Source of the DNA: Calliphora vicina
Lineage: Eukaryota; Arthropoda; Insecta; Diptera; Calliphoridae
DNA: 64,000 nucleotides
Direction: 5' to 3'
NCBI RefSeq assembly: GCF_958450345.1
Contig: NC_088780.1
Span: 132,198,226-132,262,225 of the forward strand
Below the pieces are notes generated by a model. That model was not told the DNA's origin and searched no databases. It saw only the letters and a program-made list of their open reading frames with translations. Shown piece after piece: positions 53,946 to 64,000 of the stretch. Position numbers and translations under genes: made by a program. Each line of letters begins with the position of its first letter. The stretch's first letter is position 1.

Positions 53946-56900
53946 GCAATTGTTTATCTAAATAAATAAATAAATAAATCTTATTCAGAATAAAAAATTG
54001 TTTATCTATAAATGGATTTGTTGTGTCTATCCGGCTTCACATGGATTATGTCGATCAAATGAGCATCCTTCTAAACTGAAAATAGAAATGGTTTTAATAT
54101 TTTTAAACATTACTTTAATCTCAATATACATATTACTTTAAATGAGTCCATTTCTTAGTTCCAACATTTTTGGAAGAAAACTATTTAAAAATCAATAGAA
54201 ATCTGTAACTAAAAATTGGGGGTGGACAAAATGTCTAATAGATGTTGCAATTGTAGGTATAAGTAGTATAGTTAGAATACAGACATTTCTTATCTGTTTT
54301 CTAGGAATACATAATAAAATCATAAAAACAGAGCACTATTTTCCTGTGCTCTGTTTTTATGACAACTTAAAATGCCACATTATTTAACAACAATATTTAT
54401 AATATTTAGTATAATTTGCAAAAAACTTATATGTTTGGTGAAATCCTTTTAACAATAACAAATGTATTTGTTTATTTTGCTCATTGTAATCAAAAAGGTT
54501 CAATTGACCCCATGTTAAAATAACTAGTCACATAGCTAATTATGAAACTAGTTGTCATCCTAAATAATAGGTAAATTCACTAGATCGGGATAGTCTCCAA
54601 AAACTGCAGGGTAAATATACGCATATACATTAATACATATGAAGTACATGTATAAGTATTCATATATGTTTATGAGAATTTGTTTACTTATCGTAGTACA
54701 GTTAACATTTATACACTTATTTTGTTATACGAGAACTCGTTCGTGTATAACACAAACTGTTGCGAGAGAAGCAACAATTTGTTGCTGTTGCCATTGCAAT
54801 GTGTTTGTTGTATTATTTGCCCGAAGTCTGCTTCAACTTTCGAATATGAGTGGTAATTTTTTTGTAGTATTTGCGTTTATATGTACATAGAAGAAGAAGA
54901 TTTAAGTAAAGTATTTAAGTTTTTAAGACTAATCTTAAGAGGAGTTGTTGCTGTTGTTGATGTTATTTTGCTTTTCTTTTATTTCGCATCGTTTCTTTCA
55001 TTTAGAATTTAGCATAATTCCTTGTCATAAAAGTTTTTCGTTTTTCGCTACTTGTTTGTTTTTTTTTTTGTTGTTTGCTTGGCATTATTTCGATCGTTAT
55101 TTTGGAATATTTTGGCTGTTTGGTTCTGCTTTTTTTTTTTCCAAAAGAACGTAACACACTTATTTTCTTTGTACAGTTTTATTTGTGTTGTTGTTTTTGG
55201 AAATAAAATACGAAAATGTTCTGAATGTTGTTGCTTATGTATGTAAATCTGTGTGTGTGTGTGACTGTTTTATAATAATTTTTCTTTTTATTACCACACA
55301 GAATGTTTGTTAATCAAGATTCATTGGGGCGTATGAACGATGATAATTTCCAAACATTTGTTAAGTATACGCCTTCGAACAACTAATTTACAAAATTGAA
55401 TTAAAAACAGAAGAAAGACTTTTGAACAAAGTTTACGAGGTTAGCCACAACTGTTATTACAAAATAATATACATTTTCCAGAAATAACTAGAAGTTTTTT
55501 GATGGAAAATCATAAAATATGTTATCATTAAAGCGGCAGCTTGTTATACTAACGCTTTTAGATGTTGGTTATAATTTTTTAAGATAATCACTGTGATGAA
55601 GATGAAAATCACATAGACTTTAAGAAATTCTTCAGTTCATCCTCGTACTTCAAGACAAATTTGAAGCACTTTATTAGGAAACAAATACTAAAATTAAATG
55701 ACTGTGGGTAAAAGAAAGAAGAAAAAAAAAACACACAAAAGAAATCAACTACACAAAGAATCAAAATGGTAATTAAAGCAAATTAATTCAAATGGACATG
55801 AAATGTCGAACGGATAGCATAAATTCATTGAAAAAACATTTCTCAAAGTAATAAACTCATATTTCAAGGGAAATTTTCAATTAACATTCATAATGTTGAA
55901 GTTCTTTAATTGTGAAAGTAATTGCAATAAGATTTGTTTTTATTTATTTATTTACAACATAAAAAAAATTATTTTCAATTTTAGATAATAATCATCAACA
56001 ACTTTTGCTTAAAAACTTTGTGAATTTATTTGTTTATACATCAAAAAGTAAATTACAAATTAGAACAAGTGTGTTTTACATTTAAATCAGTGCTGAAAGA
56101 TTTATCAGTTTTGAAAATTGCTAATTGGAGGCGCTTTTTTCATATTCATATTCGTTTATTATCAGTACCCAGTTTTAAGCAAATGCCTGAATATATGAAT
56201 TCTAATGAAAAACAAAAACTATTGCATAATCATAATTATCACAATAAACATTTAATTTTAATTATAAAAATTTGTCGCGTTTGCTATCGTAATATTTGTG
56301 TATCTAATATAGATGGGTAAATAATGACATACTTTGGGAAAAAATAAAAGAAATCTGCATAATGAAAGCTACATTATTATATTTTATTAAAAAAAGTCAA
56401 TTTAAAAAGTTAATTAACTAAACTTACTAAAACATATTTATGAAACAAAATCAGTTTTAAAATTTTTTTCACTTCAATGGCATACAAATGTTGTTTGATA
56501 TCTACATACATATATGAATGAAGAAAATTCAAAAAGTACCACTAGAATAATTAAAAAGTATCATTCAGGATTACATGCTTCTAATATGTTCAGGTTCTTT
56601 GTAATAGAAAAAAAATAAAGAAAAGAAATAATAAATGTGTCTAATTTCATGTTACAAAATTTTATTATAAAATATTGAGAAAGTAGCAAAAGGTCTCTTT
56701 CATGGTACTTTAAGAACTCTATTCTTGATTCCTACATCAATCGAAAGCATGCCAGTTACATATATGTATTTAAAGTTGATAAGTTTATTTTAAACGTTTA
56801 AAATTTATTCGAAATTGTGTTAATAATTTTGGTACTCTTTCTCTTCATTTGAATGGTAGCTCATAGAAGACTAATTTCGTCCAAAAATACGTGGGCGCCT

Positions 56901-57000
56901 CTGAATATATTGAAATATTTAAGCTTTCTAAATCGTTGGTTTATTTCCTTCAAGCAGTCTTGCCAGTCCTGGGGATTTGGGGGATATTTTAAAATATTTC
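53946..57000. other. unrecognised, possibly host intron or intergenic DNA
   Basis: It includes AATAAATAAATAAATAAATC (53962-53980), TTGTTGCTGTTGTTGATG (54945) and GTGTGTGTGTGTGA (55250). ORFs (for example 54639-54890, 56030-56320) have no recognisable domains. No RNA gene is recognised. Confidence 0.4.
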
Positions 57001-57022
57001 GGGAATTTTATGGGAATAAAAG

Positions 57023-57380
57023 CGTGAACCCTAAAATGCACTGTATCATTACTTGCGATGAAAAATGGATCCATTACGATAACCCGAAGCTTAAGAGATC
57101 GTATGAGCAGGAGGCCAATCAGACGAATCGACACTAAAGCCGAATATCCATGGCGCTAAGGTAAGGCTCTATATTTGATGGCAGCAAAAGGGTTCTATCT
57201 ATTCTGAGTTACTAAAATCTATTCTGAGTTAAAAAAAATTTTAAGCGAGTATTTGCCGAAATTTGCCGAAATTTACCATCATGACAACGGTAGGCCACAT
57301 GTTGCAATACCTGTTAAAAAAACTATTTAAAAAGAAGTGGTAGGGAAATTTTTACTCACCTGCCTTATAGTACAGACCAT
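57023..57380 (+). pseudogene. mariner transposase remnant
   Basis: It encodes CIITCDEKWIHYDNPKLKRSY (first catalytic Asp), a frame-shifted AEYPWR and ALYLMAAKG region, EIYHHDNGRPHVA (second Asp) and LPYST-D (third Asp region). Several stops and frameshifts. Neither terminal repeat is visible. The 94-codon ORF 56853-57137 only partly overlaps this homology. Confidence 0.82.
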
Positions 57381-57387
57381 TGGGTAA

Positions 57388-57530
57388 TATAGAGACGAGA
57401 AGTAATTGTCCAAAACCTAACTCTTGCAACAACAAAATACATGCTATTCAATGTATTTTGTTGTTGTATGAGACATATGATTTTTTGTATTTTTGTTTGA
57501 CAAATCGGAATGTCTCGTCTCTATGGTTAA
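57388..57530. mobile_element. CATAGAG-type MITE, third copy
   Basis: Inverted ends ATAGAGACGAGA and TCTCGTCTCTAT enclose AACTCTTGCAACAACAAAATAC and TTTGACAAATCGG, the same interior as 18484-18627. Confidence 0.75.
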
Positions 57531-57899
57531 GACGGATGAATTCGATTTTATAAAAACCATTAAAAAATATACTATTCTTAAAATTATAAAAAAAATATTT
57601 CAAACTTTTATAGATTTTTGTGATATGAGTTTTGCTTAATTTTAATATACCAAGTTTAAATTTAAAAAAACTTTAAAAAACACCCAAATATTAATGTCCG
57701 TTAATATAATATTTCACGAATTTACTTCATTTTATTGCTAATAAATTAAAATTTTGATTTATAACATTTAGTTTTTTTTAATAAACCAAAGAAAAATAAC
57801 CTTTTATTCCACGGTTTAGAAAAAAATACGAAAAAAACAAAAATATTTTATTACCCTCATAAAACACTGTTGCTTAAAAAGTAAAAACTTTTGTCTTTA
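57531..57899. other. AT-rich interval upstream of the putative exon
   Basis: No features recognised. Confidence 0.35.
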
Positions 57900-59023
57900 A
57901 CAATAATTTTGTTATATTTGTTTGCTAGGGATGGATGCTCGCTCTTTTAACAAAATGTTCGATTTTTCACTCTCTTTACTTGCATGTACCGTTTTACAAC
58001 TCAGAATTCCTCTCCCACACGAAAACTGCGTGAGCATTTACAGTATAACAGTTGATGCGACCAAAAAATAAAAAAAGCAGCAACAATCAAATAAGAACAT
58101 TTCGCAAAATACGCACCACAGTTTGTGTAAGGACTACGACTTGTTTACAACGGCAACGCGGAATAATCAAAGCGAATCGCACAAAAAACCCAACTAAATT
58201 TTGCAACAAAAGTGCTAACTGAAAAGTGAAGTGTAGTAAAGAAAAAGCTACAACAGCCAGCAGCAGACAAGTTAATGTCTTATATAAATTGTATTTTTAT
58301 TGTTGTTGGTACATACATATAGTAGAATACCCAGTGTTTTTTTTTGTTGTCTACTACAACAACATTGTGAAAGTCACCAAACGAAAAAACAAACAAGATT
58401 ATTCTTGCACAAACAGTACTAAATTTTAAAGAAGAAAACAAATAGAAATAGAAACAAACAAACAGACAGACTCGTAAACAAAATAACAAAGTTTAAAGAA
58501 TTAAAACGTCTTAAACAACAAAGTTTCTTCTTTTTCAAATTAAAAAATAAACCCAGACGGATTTGAAAAACGGAAGAGAAAAATAAAATAAAGGATAAAT
58601 ATAAAGTTTCGGGCATCAAATTATCCGCATAAAACGAAAAAGGGAAGGCAAAACGAAAAAGAAAATATATATAAAGTGAATTTCGCTATAAAACCAAAAA
58701 AATAAAAAATACCAAAAAAAAAAGTTTTGAAAATTTCACCCTCATGTGCTAATTAGTGTTTTTAAAGTTTAAATCCATTTTCAAAAGCAAGCTAACAAGG
58801 AAAAAGAAAAAAGTTTAATAAAAAACCATCCAACCCTACTCCTAAAACTTCAAAGAAAAAAAGAAAATTCGAGTGTTTTACAACAGGCAAATTCTTTAAA
58901 GCAAAAGTGTAGCAAACAACAAAAAAAAAATAAAATAAAAAAAAATCTTTGTTTTAAAAATTTGAATCCTTTTTTGGGCAATAAAAAAGGATTAACTTTA
59001 CTTGAGGCGGCATAAGATGATAA
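57900..59023 (+). other. putative host 5' UTR exon (with upstream promoter region)
   Basis: The composition changes sharply to CA/A-rich plus-strand DNA with few T runs (ACAACGGCAACGCGGAATAA, AAAAGTGCTAACTGAAAAGTG, AGCCAGCAGCAGACAAG), as in long fly 5' UTRs. It ends at a good splice donor, TAA followed by GTAAGTG at 59024. CTC/GAGA-like pyrimidine tracts lie at 57970-58020, a plausible promoter. No protein-coding start with a long frame is seen, so any CDS would be in a later exon outside the window. Inference only. Confidence 0.3.
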
Positions 59024-59750
59024 GTAAGTGTTGCTCTTAATTAAAAATTTATTGAAGTAGATTGCAAGCTTAAATATTAAATTTAATTTACTTAAGCACG
59101 CAAAATACTACATACTTACATGTGTTTATTAATTTATAATGCTACTAACACAGTGTGGTATATTCGATTAGAGGTATGATTGCATTTATTGCATGGACAG
59201 TGTTAGGAATATATAATGGAATCGACGAGCATACATCTCTCTTTTACATTTTTATTACAATTACACCTTCTTAAAGTTATTAAGAGATATGAAAAATTAT
59301 AGTTTACTATGAACTATACACATTTTGCTAAATTTATTTATTATTAGATGCTTATCTCTTCGTAAAAACAGATATACTTAGGTTACTTTTAGGCTGACGG
59401 CTTTAAATATGTTTAACATAATTAAGGCAGGTCGTACGTGCATTTAAGTGCTTATATGAGTTTCTGTACCATACACCACCATGTATATGTTTGTGAAAAC
59501 CATTTATATGATGAATAATTTTATCATAATATGTTGTTCTCAGATTATGATATCCATAAGCAGAGAGTAACATAATATGGTAAGTCATTCATCATATGTT
59601 TACTGTAACCATATATATGGTTGATACAATCATGTAAATAGTTACTGTGACTATAATATTGTTAAAAAACTTGTACAAATATTGAAATGGTTACAGTAGA
59701 CATACACAACTATATTTTTTTCTCTGCGTACAATAATTGTTTTAAACTTA
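59024..59750. other. AT-rich interval, possibly intron start
   Basis: Nothing recognised apart from the GTAAGT at its left edge and several CATATATATGGT-type short inverted motifs (59480-59640). Confidence 0.35.
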
Positions 59751-60037
59751 TATAAACTTATAGTCCAGCTGGTCTGAATTTTTTTTTACAGCTAGCTCCT
59801 CTCTTTGGGGCTAAATTTTACGCTTTTTTCGAGAAAATAAAAAAAGGATATTTAGGGATTAAAATATTCTACGAAATATTTTGCCGAAAAATTTCAGATA
59901 CCAAAACTCTTTATGGTTAATTAACCGTATAACACGCCACCTTGGGCCTCAAATTTTTTAAAAAAATTGCCAAACATTTTTATGATATTTGTGCTTATAT
60001 TTGAAATATAAATAGTCCTTAAGAAGATCTACAAAAA

Positions 60038-60275
60038 ACAAGCAAGAGAGCTATATTCGGCTGTACAGAATCTTATATACCCTTCACCAAATTATACTTC
60101 AAAATACAAATTTTAAATATTTTTAGGTAAACAAAATAATTTTTTTTTCCAAAGTTGTTTTTTTCATTTTTTGGAAAAAAAAATTGTTATTTTAAATTTT
60201 TTAGATTTAAAAAAAATTTCCGAATGTATATTATCTATTTATTTTTTTAGTTTTTGTATACATATTTTTACAGAA
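60038..60275 (+). mobile_element. DINE-like element end fragment
   Basis: ACAAGCAAGAGAGCTATATT, the hairpin arm CGGCTGT with a mutated partner, TCTTATATACCCTTCACC and AATTATACTTCAAAATA match the right end of the 11.1-kb and 33.0-kb copies. The microsatellite end is absent. Confidence 0.6.
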
Positions 60276-60709
60276 TATATATTATTTTGCTATAAGAGAA
60301 AAATCTGTCACGTACGGTATGTCACGTACGATATTAAATTTTAATTATTATAAAATCATCCAAAGATTGTTTTTATTTAAATATGACGGATTGTAAAGGA
60401 AAAATATTTGGTTTAGTGTAAGAAATTGAAAGAAAATATAACGCCTCTCACGATTCGCAAATTTTCGCATATTTCTACATGTACCTTAAAATTACTTCCG
60501 TTTTATGTCACGTACGATATACCCTTATTTTGCTCAATATTGTGGACAACAATATTTCGTAAGAACTTATTATTTTTGTAAAATTCAGAGGGTAATATAC
60601 ATACCCTCTGAATGGAACATAAAGTCCAAATTATTTTTCAGAAACTCTTATTTTTGCTAAATCTATTCCATTCTATAGTCTTACAGATGTCACGTACATG
60701 TAATTGCCC
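60276..60709 (-). repeat. CGTACG-rich dispersed repeat, copy 2
   Basis: Reverse complement of 22344-22760, including GTCACGTACGGTATGTCACG, TCTCACGATTCGCAAATTTT, TATGTCACGTACGATATACC and GTAATTGCCC. It carries a local inverted duplication AGAGGGTAATATACATACCCTCT. Confidence 0.7.
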
Positions 60710-61182
60710 ATATGTAGGTTATCATTTTTAGGTCAAGAGTTATTTAGGTTTATTTATTTTTTTAAATTTGCACGATTTTTTTTTAGTTTTTTAAATATTT
60801 CTGGCCTACGGAGGATCGATTTTTTTTTTTAAATTGTGGCGTGTAGTTTTGTTATTAACCGTAAAAAGCTTTATTTACAACTTTTGTATTTTTGGTAACC
60901 CGCACTGAAAAAGAGGAGATAGAGAGTTAAGATCTTCCATAAAAATTATCCCCATAAAATTCCAAAACATAACTCTGACAATAAGAATTCTCTCAGACAT
61001 TAAGTTACAAAATTTTGTTCGATCAAAAAATTAAAAAAAAAATTCAGACCAGCTGGATAAGTTTATTCTACAATAATTATCTACTCAACATGCCCTTTCA
61101 GAATTATAACTTCGCTATTCTGTTCCAAGTTTATGTTTGTTGGACAGTGTAATTAATAAAATTATTCGCTTCATTTGAACTG

Positions 61183-61340
61183 AATGCAGTTTTATCGGCC
61201 ATACCTTGCGATTTTCAGCCAGTTTTTCCATATAACAAATTAATATGATTCAAAGTTGATAGCAACAAATTATTAAATTAACTTTTTTAAACTGGAAAAA
61301 CTGGCTGAAAATCGCAACTTATGGTCGATAAATCTGCATT
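61183..61340. mobile_element. foldback MITE, 158 bp
   Basis: About 48-bp inverted arms (AATGCAGTTTTATCGGCCAT.. and GCGATTTTCAGCCAGTTTTT; complement at 61293-61340) flank a 62-bp loop. Non-coding. Age: arms differ at about six sites. Confidence 0.75.
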
Positions 61341-61370
61341 AAACAGGGCCACAAAATAAATTTAAAACGA

Positions 61371-62213
61371 GTTAGAACGGTATATTCGGCTTTGCCGAAT
61401 CTTAAATACCCTCCACCTGCATACATATTTTTTAGGTTGATATATATGGGAGCTATAACCAATTATGGTTATAGCTCCCATATATGGTATATATGGGGAT
61501 TATTTATGACGAATTTCAACTTAATAGCGATATTTACAAGATATTTATGCTAATTTAAGTGATTTTCGGAAGTGAACTTTATATGGGGGCTATGGTCAAA
61601 TATGGACCACAAAAACATTTAGTGTTGTGATTTCCTTTAGCACGAAACTTATTTTTGCTGAAGTTTGTATGGATACTGCAATTCTGAAGGCATTTATAGA
61701 CCATAGAACTATATTTCGGGAAGAAATTTGTATGGGGGCTAGGAGAAATCATGAACCGATTCTTATAATTTTTACAAGAGTTAGTCTTTTTATTATAAAA
61801 ATAACGTGGGTAAAGTTTTATGTTATTATCTGCAATATATTTACACAAATAACCAAAAATATGTGAAAATTGTATATCTTTTTTTAGCTTGTCTCACATT
61901 TTGGTTCATAGCTCTGGTTCTATTGAAGCGATTTTGCTTATTTTCAATACCAAACTGCTTAGGACAACAATAAACATATTTTTTGTAAGTCTACCGATTT
62001 TGTTTGCGTATTTTGGACGTGAGCGTGTTTTACACAGACACACAGACGGACAGATAGACGGACATGGCTGAATCGGCATAGAATTTCATAAGGATCAAGA
62101 AAATATATACTTTGTTGGGTCTCAGATAAAAATTTCTCAATGTTACACACGGAATGACAAACTTATACATATATACCCTCATTCACCACTTGTGTTAGTG
62201 GAGGGTATAAAAA
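61371..62213 (+). mobile_element. DINE/mini-me subtype, larger copy
   Basis: Hairpin ATTCGGCTTTGCCGAAT, AAATACCCTCCACC, repeated TATATGGGGGCTA phrases, CACAGACACACAGACGGACA microsatellite, ATGGCTGAATCGGCATAGAA, AATTTCATAAGGATCAAG, GTTGGGTCTCAGAT and end GGAGGGTATAAAAAT. It has the same modular order as the other DINE copies. Short ORFs are fortuitous. Confidence 0.7.
61442..61485. repeat. 19-bp perfect hairpin inside the DINE subtype
   Basis: ATATATGGGAGCTATAACC and its exact complement surround a 6-nt loop (AATTAT). One arm matches the phrase TATGGGAGCTATGACTAATTATGG found in the subtype at 37.6 kb, so the hairpin is a local inverted duplication. Confidence 0.75.
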
Positions 62214-62724
62214 TCTTAAGTTGGAATAGAAATAATGTAATTAATTGCGTTTCGAATGTCGACAATTTATAATATTGCTTTATAATGCAATTATAATCAG
62301 AAAATTTGTTCTTCCACAATAAAATCTGTGAACTTTTGACAAAACAACTTAAGTGGAATTTTCAAATTTTTCAGGAGAGCACAAAAACTGTTGAAATTAT
62401 CGTTCAATATTTTATTATTTGTCCTTGAAGAACTTTACTATTTGTCTCAAAGAATTATACAAAGGATAAATAATAAAATAAATAAAATAATAAAAATTAT
62501 CGATAAATTCAACAGATTTTGCAAATTAAGTTGTTTTGTCACAAACAAATCAACAACAACTCCATATAAGTCGATTTGTTTTTTTATGATATCTCAGAAA
62601 CTAATATTCGTTAGAAGAAGCAGATTAGTGTAAATGGAGCGTTTAGTTTTATTATAAAAAAACTAAGATATTTTCTAATCTCGACTTAAGATGTTTTGTC
62701 CAAACTCCACAGAAATGTATCTCA
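62214..62724. other. AT-rich interval, nothing recognised
   Basis: The 80-codon ORF 62391-62633 is Lys/Ile/Asn-rich and unrecognised. Confidence 0.35.
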
Positions 62725-62895
62725 GATTAAAGTGATTCTCAAATCTGGTAAATCACTTGACTACCCAAAATAATATAGTCCAATAAGTTTGGTACACCTT
62801 TTTCGAAAATTATATTAAGGCAGCAGATCGACTTTCAAACTGCCTTTGAGAAGAATGAACACAACACTGTCTATCTAAAACAAATTATTGGGCGT
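62725..62895 (+). pseudogene. Jockey-type LINE reverse transcriptase fragment
   Basis: It reads VILKSGKSLDYPK, stop, YSPISLVH, then a shifted frame with FQTAFEKNEHNTVYLKQI. This corresponds to the VILKPGKP..YRPISLL and GFR..HSTI..L blocks of Jockey-clade RT. A stop and frameshift are present, and no flanking LINE sequence is recognised. Confidence 0.6.
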
Positions 62896-63112
62896 GGCTC
62901 ATCTCATAGATAGCATACAGTTATTATCGATTATCTGGTGAAAAATAATAGCGAGAGACTTAAAACTGTAAATGACTCATTATTTTTTACCACTGCAGTT
63001 GTTAAATTTAATGATATCAGTGGACAGTGGGCGTGGCACTTTCCATACAATGATAATATGTAGTTATTATTGAATATCTATAGAACTGTAATTGAGCGAG
63101 TCTTCAAACTCT
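62890..63112 (+). repeat. GGGCGTGGC-type repeat fragment
   Basis: Phrases ATTGGGCGTGGCTCATCTCA, AGTGGGCGTGGCACTTTCCA, TACAATGATAATATG, GAATATCTATAGAACTGTAA and AGTCTTCAAACTCT match the order at 38990-39380. Confidence 0.5.
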
Positions 63113-63257
63113 AGGGAATCGGAATAGTTGGAGAGGTCCCTTCCCTAAAAAGTAATTATTTATTATTATAATTAAGTATTATAGTGAGTGGCTACTTCCA
63201 TGTCTTATTTAGCTCAGCTAACAAAAACCGTATGTTAGAATTTAGAAAGTTAGAAAA

Positions 63258-63309
63258 TCTAGTCTTCTTTTTTGGCAGTCACAAACGACTGCCAAAAAAG
63301 AAGACTAGA
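63258..63309. repeat. 23-bp perfect hairpin
   Basis: The arm TCTAGTCTTCTTTTTTGGCA then GTC, a 6-nt loop ACAAAC, and an exact complement at 63287-63309. No ends of a larger element are seen. Could be a very small foldback MITE, a local inverted duplication or, less likely, a small-RNA precursor. Confidence 0.8.
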
Positions 63310-64000
63310 AAATTACTCTATGAAATACAAACCACAATAAAATCCCCACATGCTTCAACCTAAGTTTCCATTGTTTTGTCAATAGTTACAATAATATAAT
63401 TAAAAAAAGGATTTATTAATTAAATCCTAAGAAAATAAAAAATTCATTTCAAATATTTGGAAAAGTTTCTATTGCATTGTCAATCACTTACTGTATAATG
63501 GTGTAAAGACAGCTCTTTAAATTCACGCCTTTAAAATGTTAACCACTACTGTATTAATAAACATTTAGTGATATGGTTCTATATTTTGCTGTTGAAAAGT
63601 TTATAAAAATATTAAAGTTGAAAACTTTTGATATTCAGACAATATACTTGAATATGAGTAGAAAATAATGAAAAATAAACGAACAGTATTGTTGTTCCAC
63701 ATATTCTCACATAAACATTTTCTCAATGCAAATAATAGTTTATGATACTTAATTTTAAACAAAAGATTGTTTTTTTTTTGTTTCTACAACTTCTCTAAAT
63801 AAATCTATAAAAGTGCACAAAAGTTTTCTGTAACGGAAACTTATTGTTTTTTATTTTGTTTAAATTCAGAACGGAAGTACGAGTATATTTGTATGTAGTA
63901 CATATTTATTTAATGAAAACTATATAATGCCGGGATGCTGTGTAGAGGGTTCTCATGCGTATATCTGCAGTGGAAGGTGCACTAATTTATTTAGAGTTCG
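63310..64000. other. terminal interval, nothing firmly recognised
   Basis: AT-rich. At the edge an ATG at 63914 region opens MPGCCVEGSHAYICSGRC and runs off the window; the Cys spacing is faintly like a zinc-binding N-terminus, but the frame is too short to judge. Confidence 0.2.

Larger units (their letters stand above)
59752..61069. mobile_element. inverted-repeat element interrupted by DINE and CGTACG repeats
   Basis: Left ATAAACTTA, three bases, TCCAGCTGGTCTGAATT; right complement at 61042-61069. An ACAATAATT direct repeat lies outside both ends and may be a target duplication. The interior from 59940 is homologous to 42061-42290 and is split by 60038-60710. Confidence 0.55.

Noticed and set aside
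63900..64000. start of a Cys-rich zinc-binding protein at the window edge
   Set aside because: Under 30 codons visible; cysteine spacing alone is not enough.

Overview
The window is AT-rich, repeat-saturated nuclear DNA from a fly. I infer a schizophoran, probably calyptrate, dipteran (blowfly or house-fly relatives). The grounds are many copies of a mini-me/DINE-1-like element whose conserved core (GACCCTATAAAGTATATAT, CATGTCCGTCTG, GTCY-type microsatellite) is familiar from Diptera, a gypsy-group LTR element with a tRNA-Lys-type primer site, Tc1/mariner, hAT and Jockey remnants, and a 65-bp intron inside a transposase. I see no bacterial, plasmid, prophage or CRISPR content and no complete host protein-coding gene. 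The only host-gene hint is a putative 5' UTR exon with a splice donor at about 57.9-59.02 kb.  Layout: (1) 1-1619, a short DINE copy and AT-rich DNA. (2) 1620-15630, a 14.0-kb gypsy-group LTR retroelement on the minus strand with two 268-bp LTRs I read as identical, TATA target duplication, primer-binding site and polypurine tract. Its gag is open, its pol is broken by one stop and one frameshift, and the gag/pol junction and the leader carry DINE copies, two hAT MITEs, another MITE and a 3.4-kb minisatellite with a 31-bp unit. (3) 15.6-20.5 kb, a Tc1 pseudogene, CATAGAG-type MITEs and a hAT element enclosing a PIF/Harbinger-like MITE that contains two tRNA-like modules. (4) 20.5-24.7 kb, a mosaic of a Tc1/IS630-element fragment, a mariner 3' end, a CGTACG-rich repeat and a foldback element. 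(5) 24.7-32.6 kb, mostly unrecognised DNA with a TA-flanked MITE and a hAT element. (6) 32.7-35.3 kb, a Helitron-like shell containing a DINE and a foldback element, itself split by another DINE-type copy. (7) 35.8-43.5 kb, a 114-bp tandem array, two abutting DINE-subtype copies, unique-looking DNA and a second Helitron-like element with a related 113-bp array. (8) 44085-46626, a DDE-type transposon with about 0.3-kb inverted repeats, a perfect 8-bp target duplication and a two-exon, internally deleted transposase. (9) 47866-51071, a 3.2-kb largely palindromic Tc1/IS630-type element with a nested 261-bp MITE. (10) 51-64 kb, truncated repeats, a mariner remnant, the putative host exon, an inverted-repeat element interrupted by a DINE piece, a further DINE-type copy, a Jockey fragment and a perfect 23-bp hairpin.  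The parts do not form a pathway; what the window shows is transposon stratigraphy, with empty sites and target duplications that allow several insertions to be ordered. The most notable items are the large LTR element with unblemished LTRs but a damaged, cargo-laden interior, the 31-bp array inside a DINE-like element, the transposon at 44 kb and the tRNA-like MITE. Family names rest on motif recognition without database searches, and boundaries of decayed repeats are approximate.
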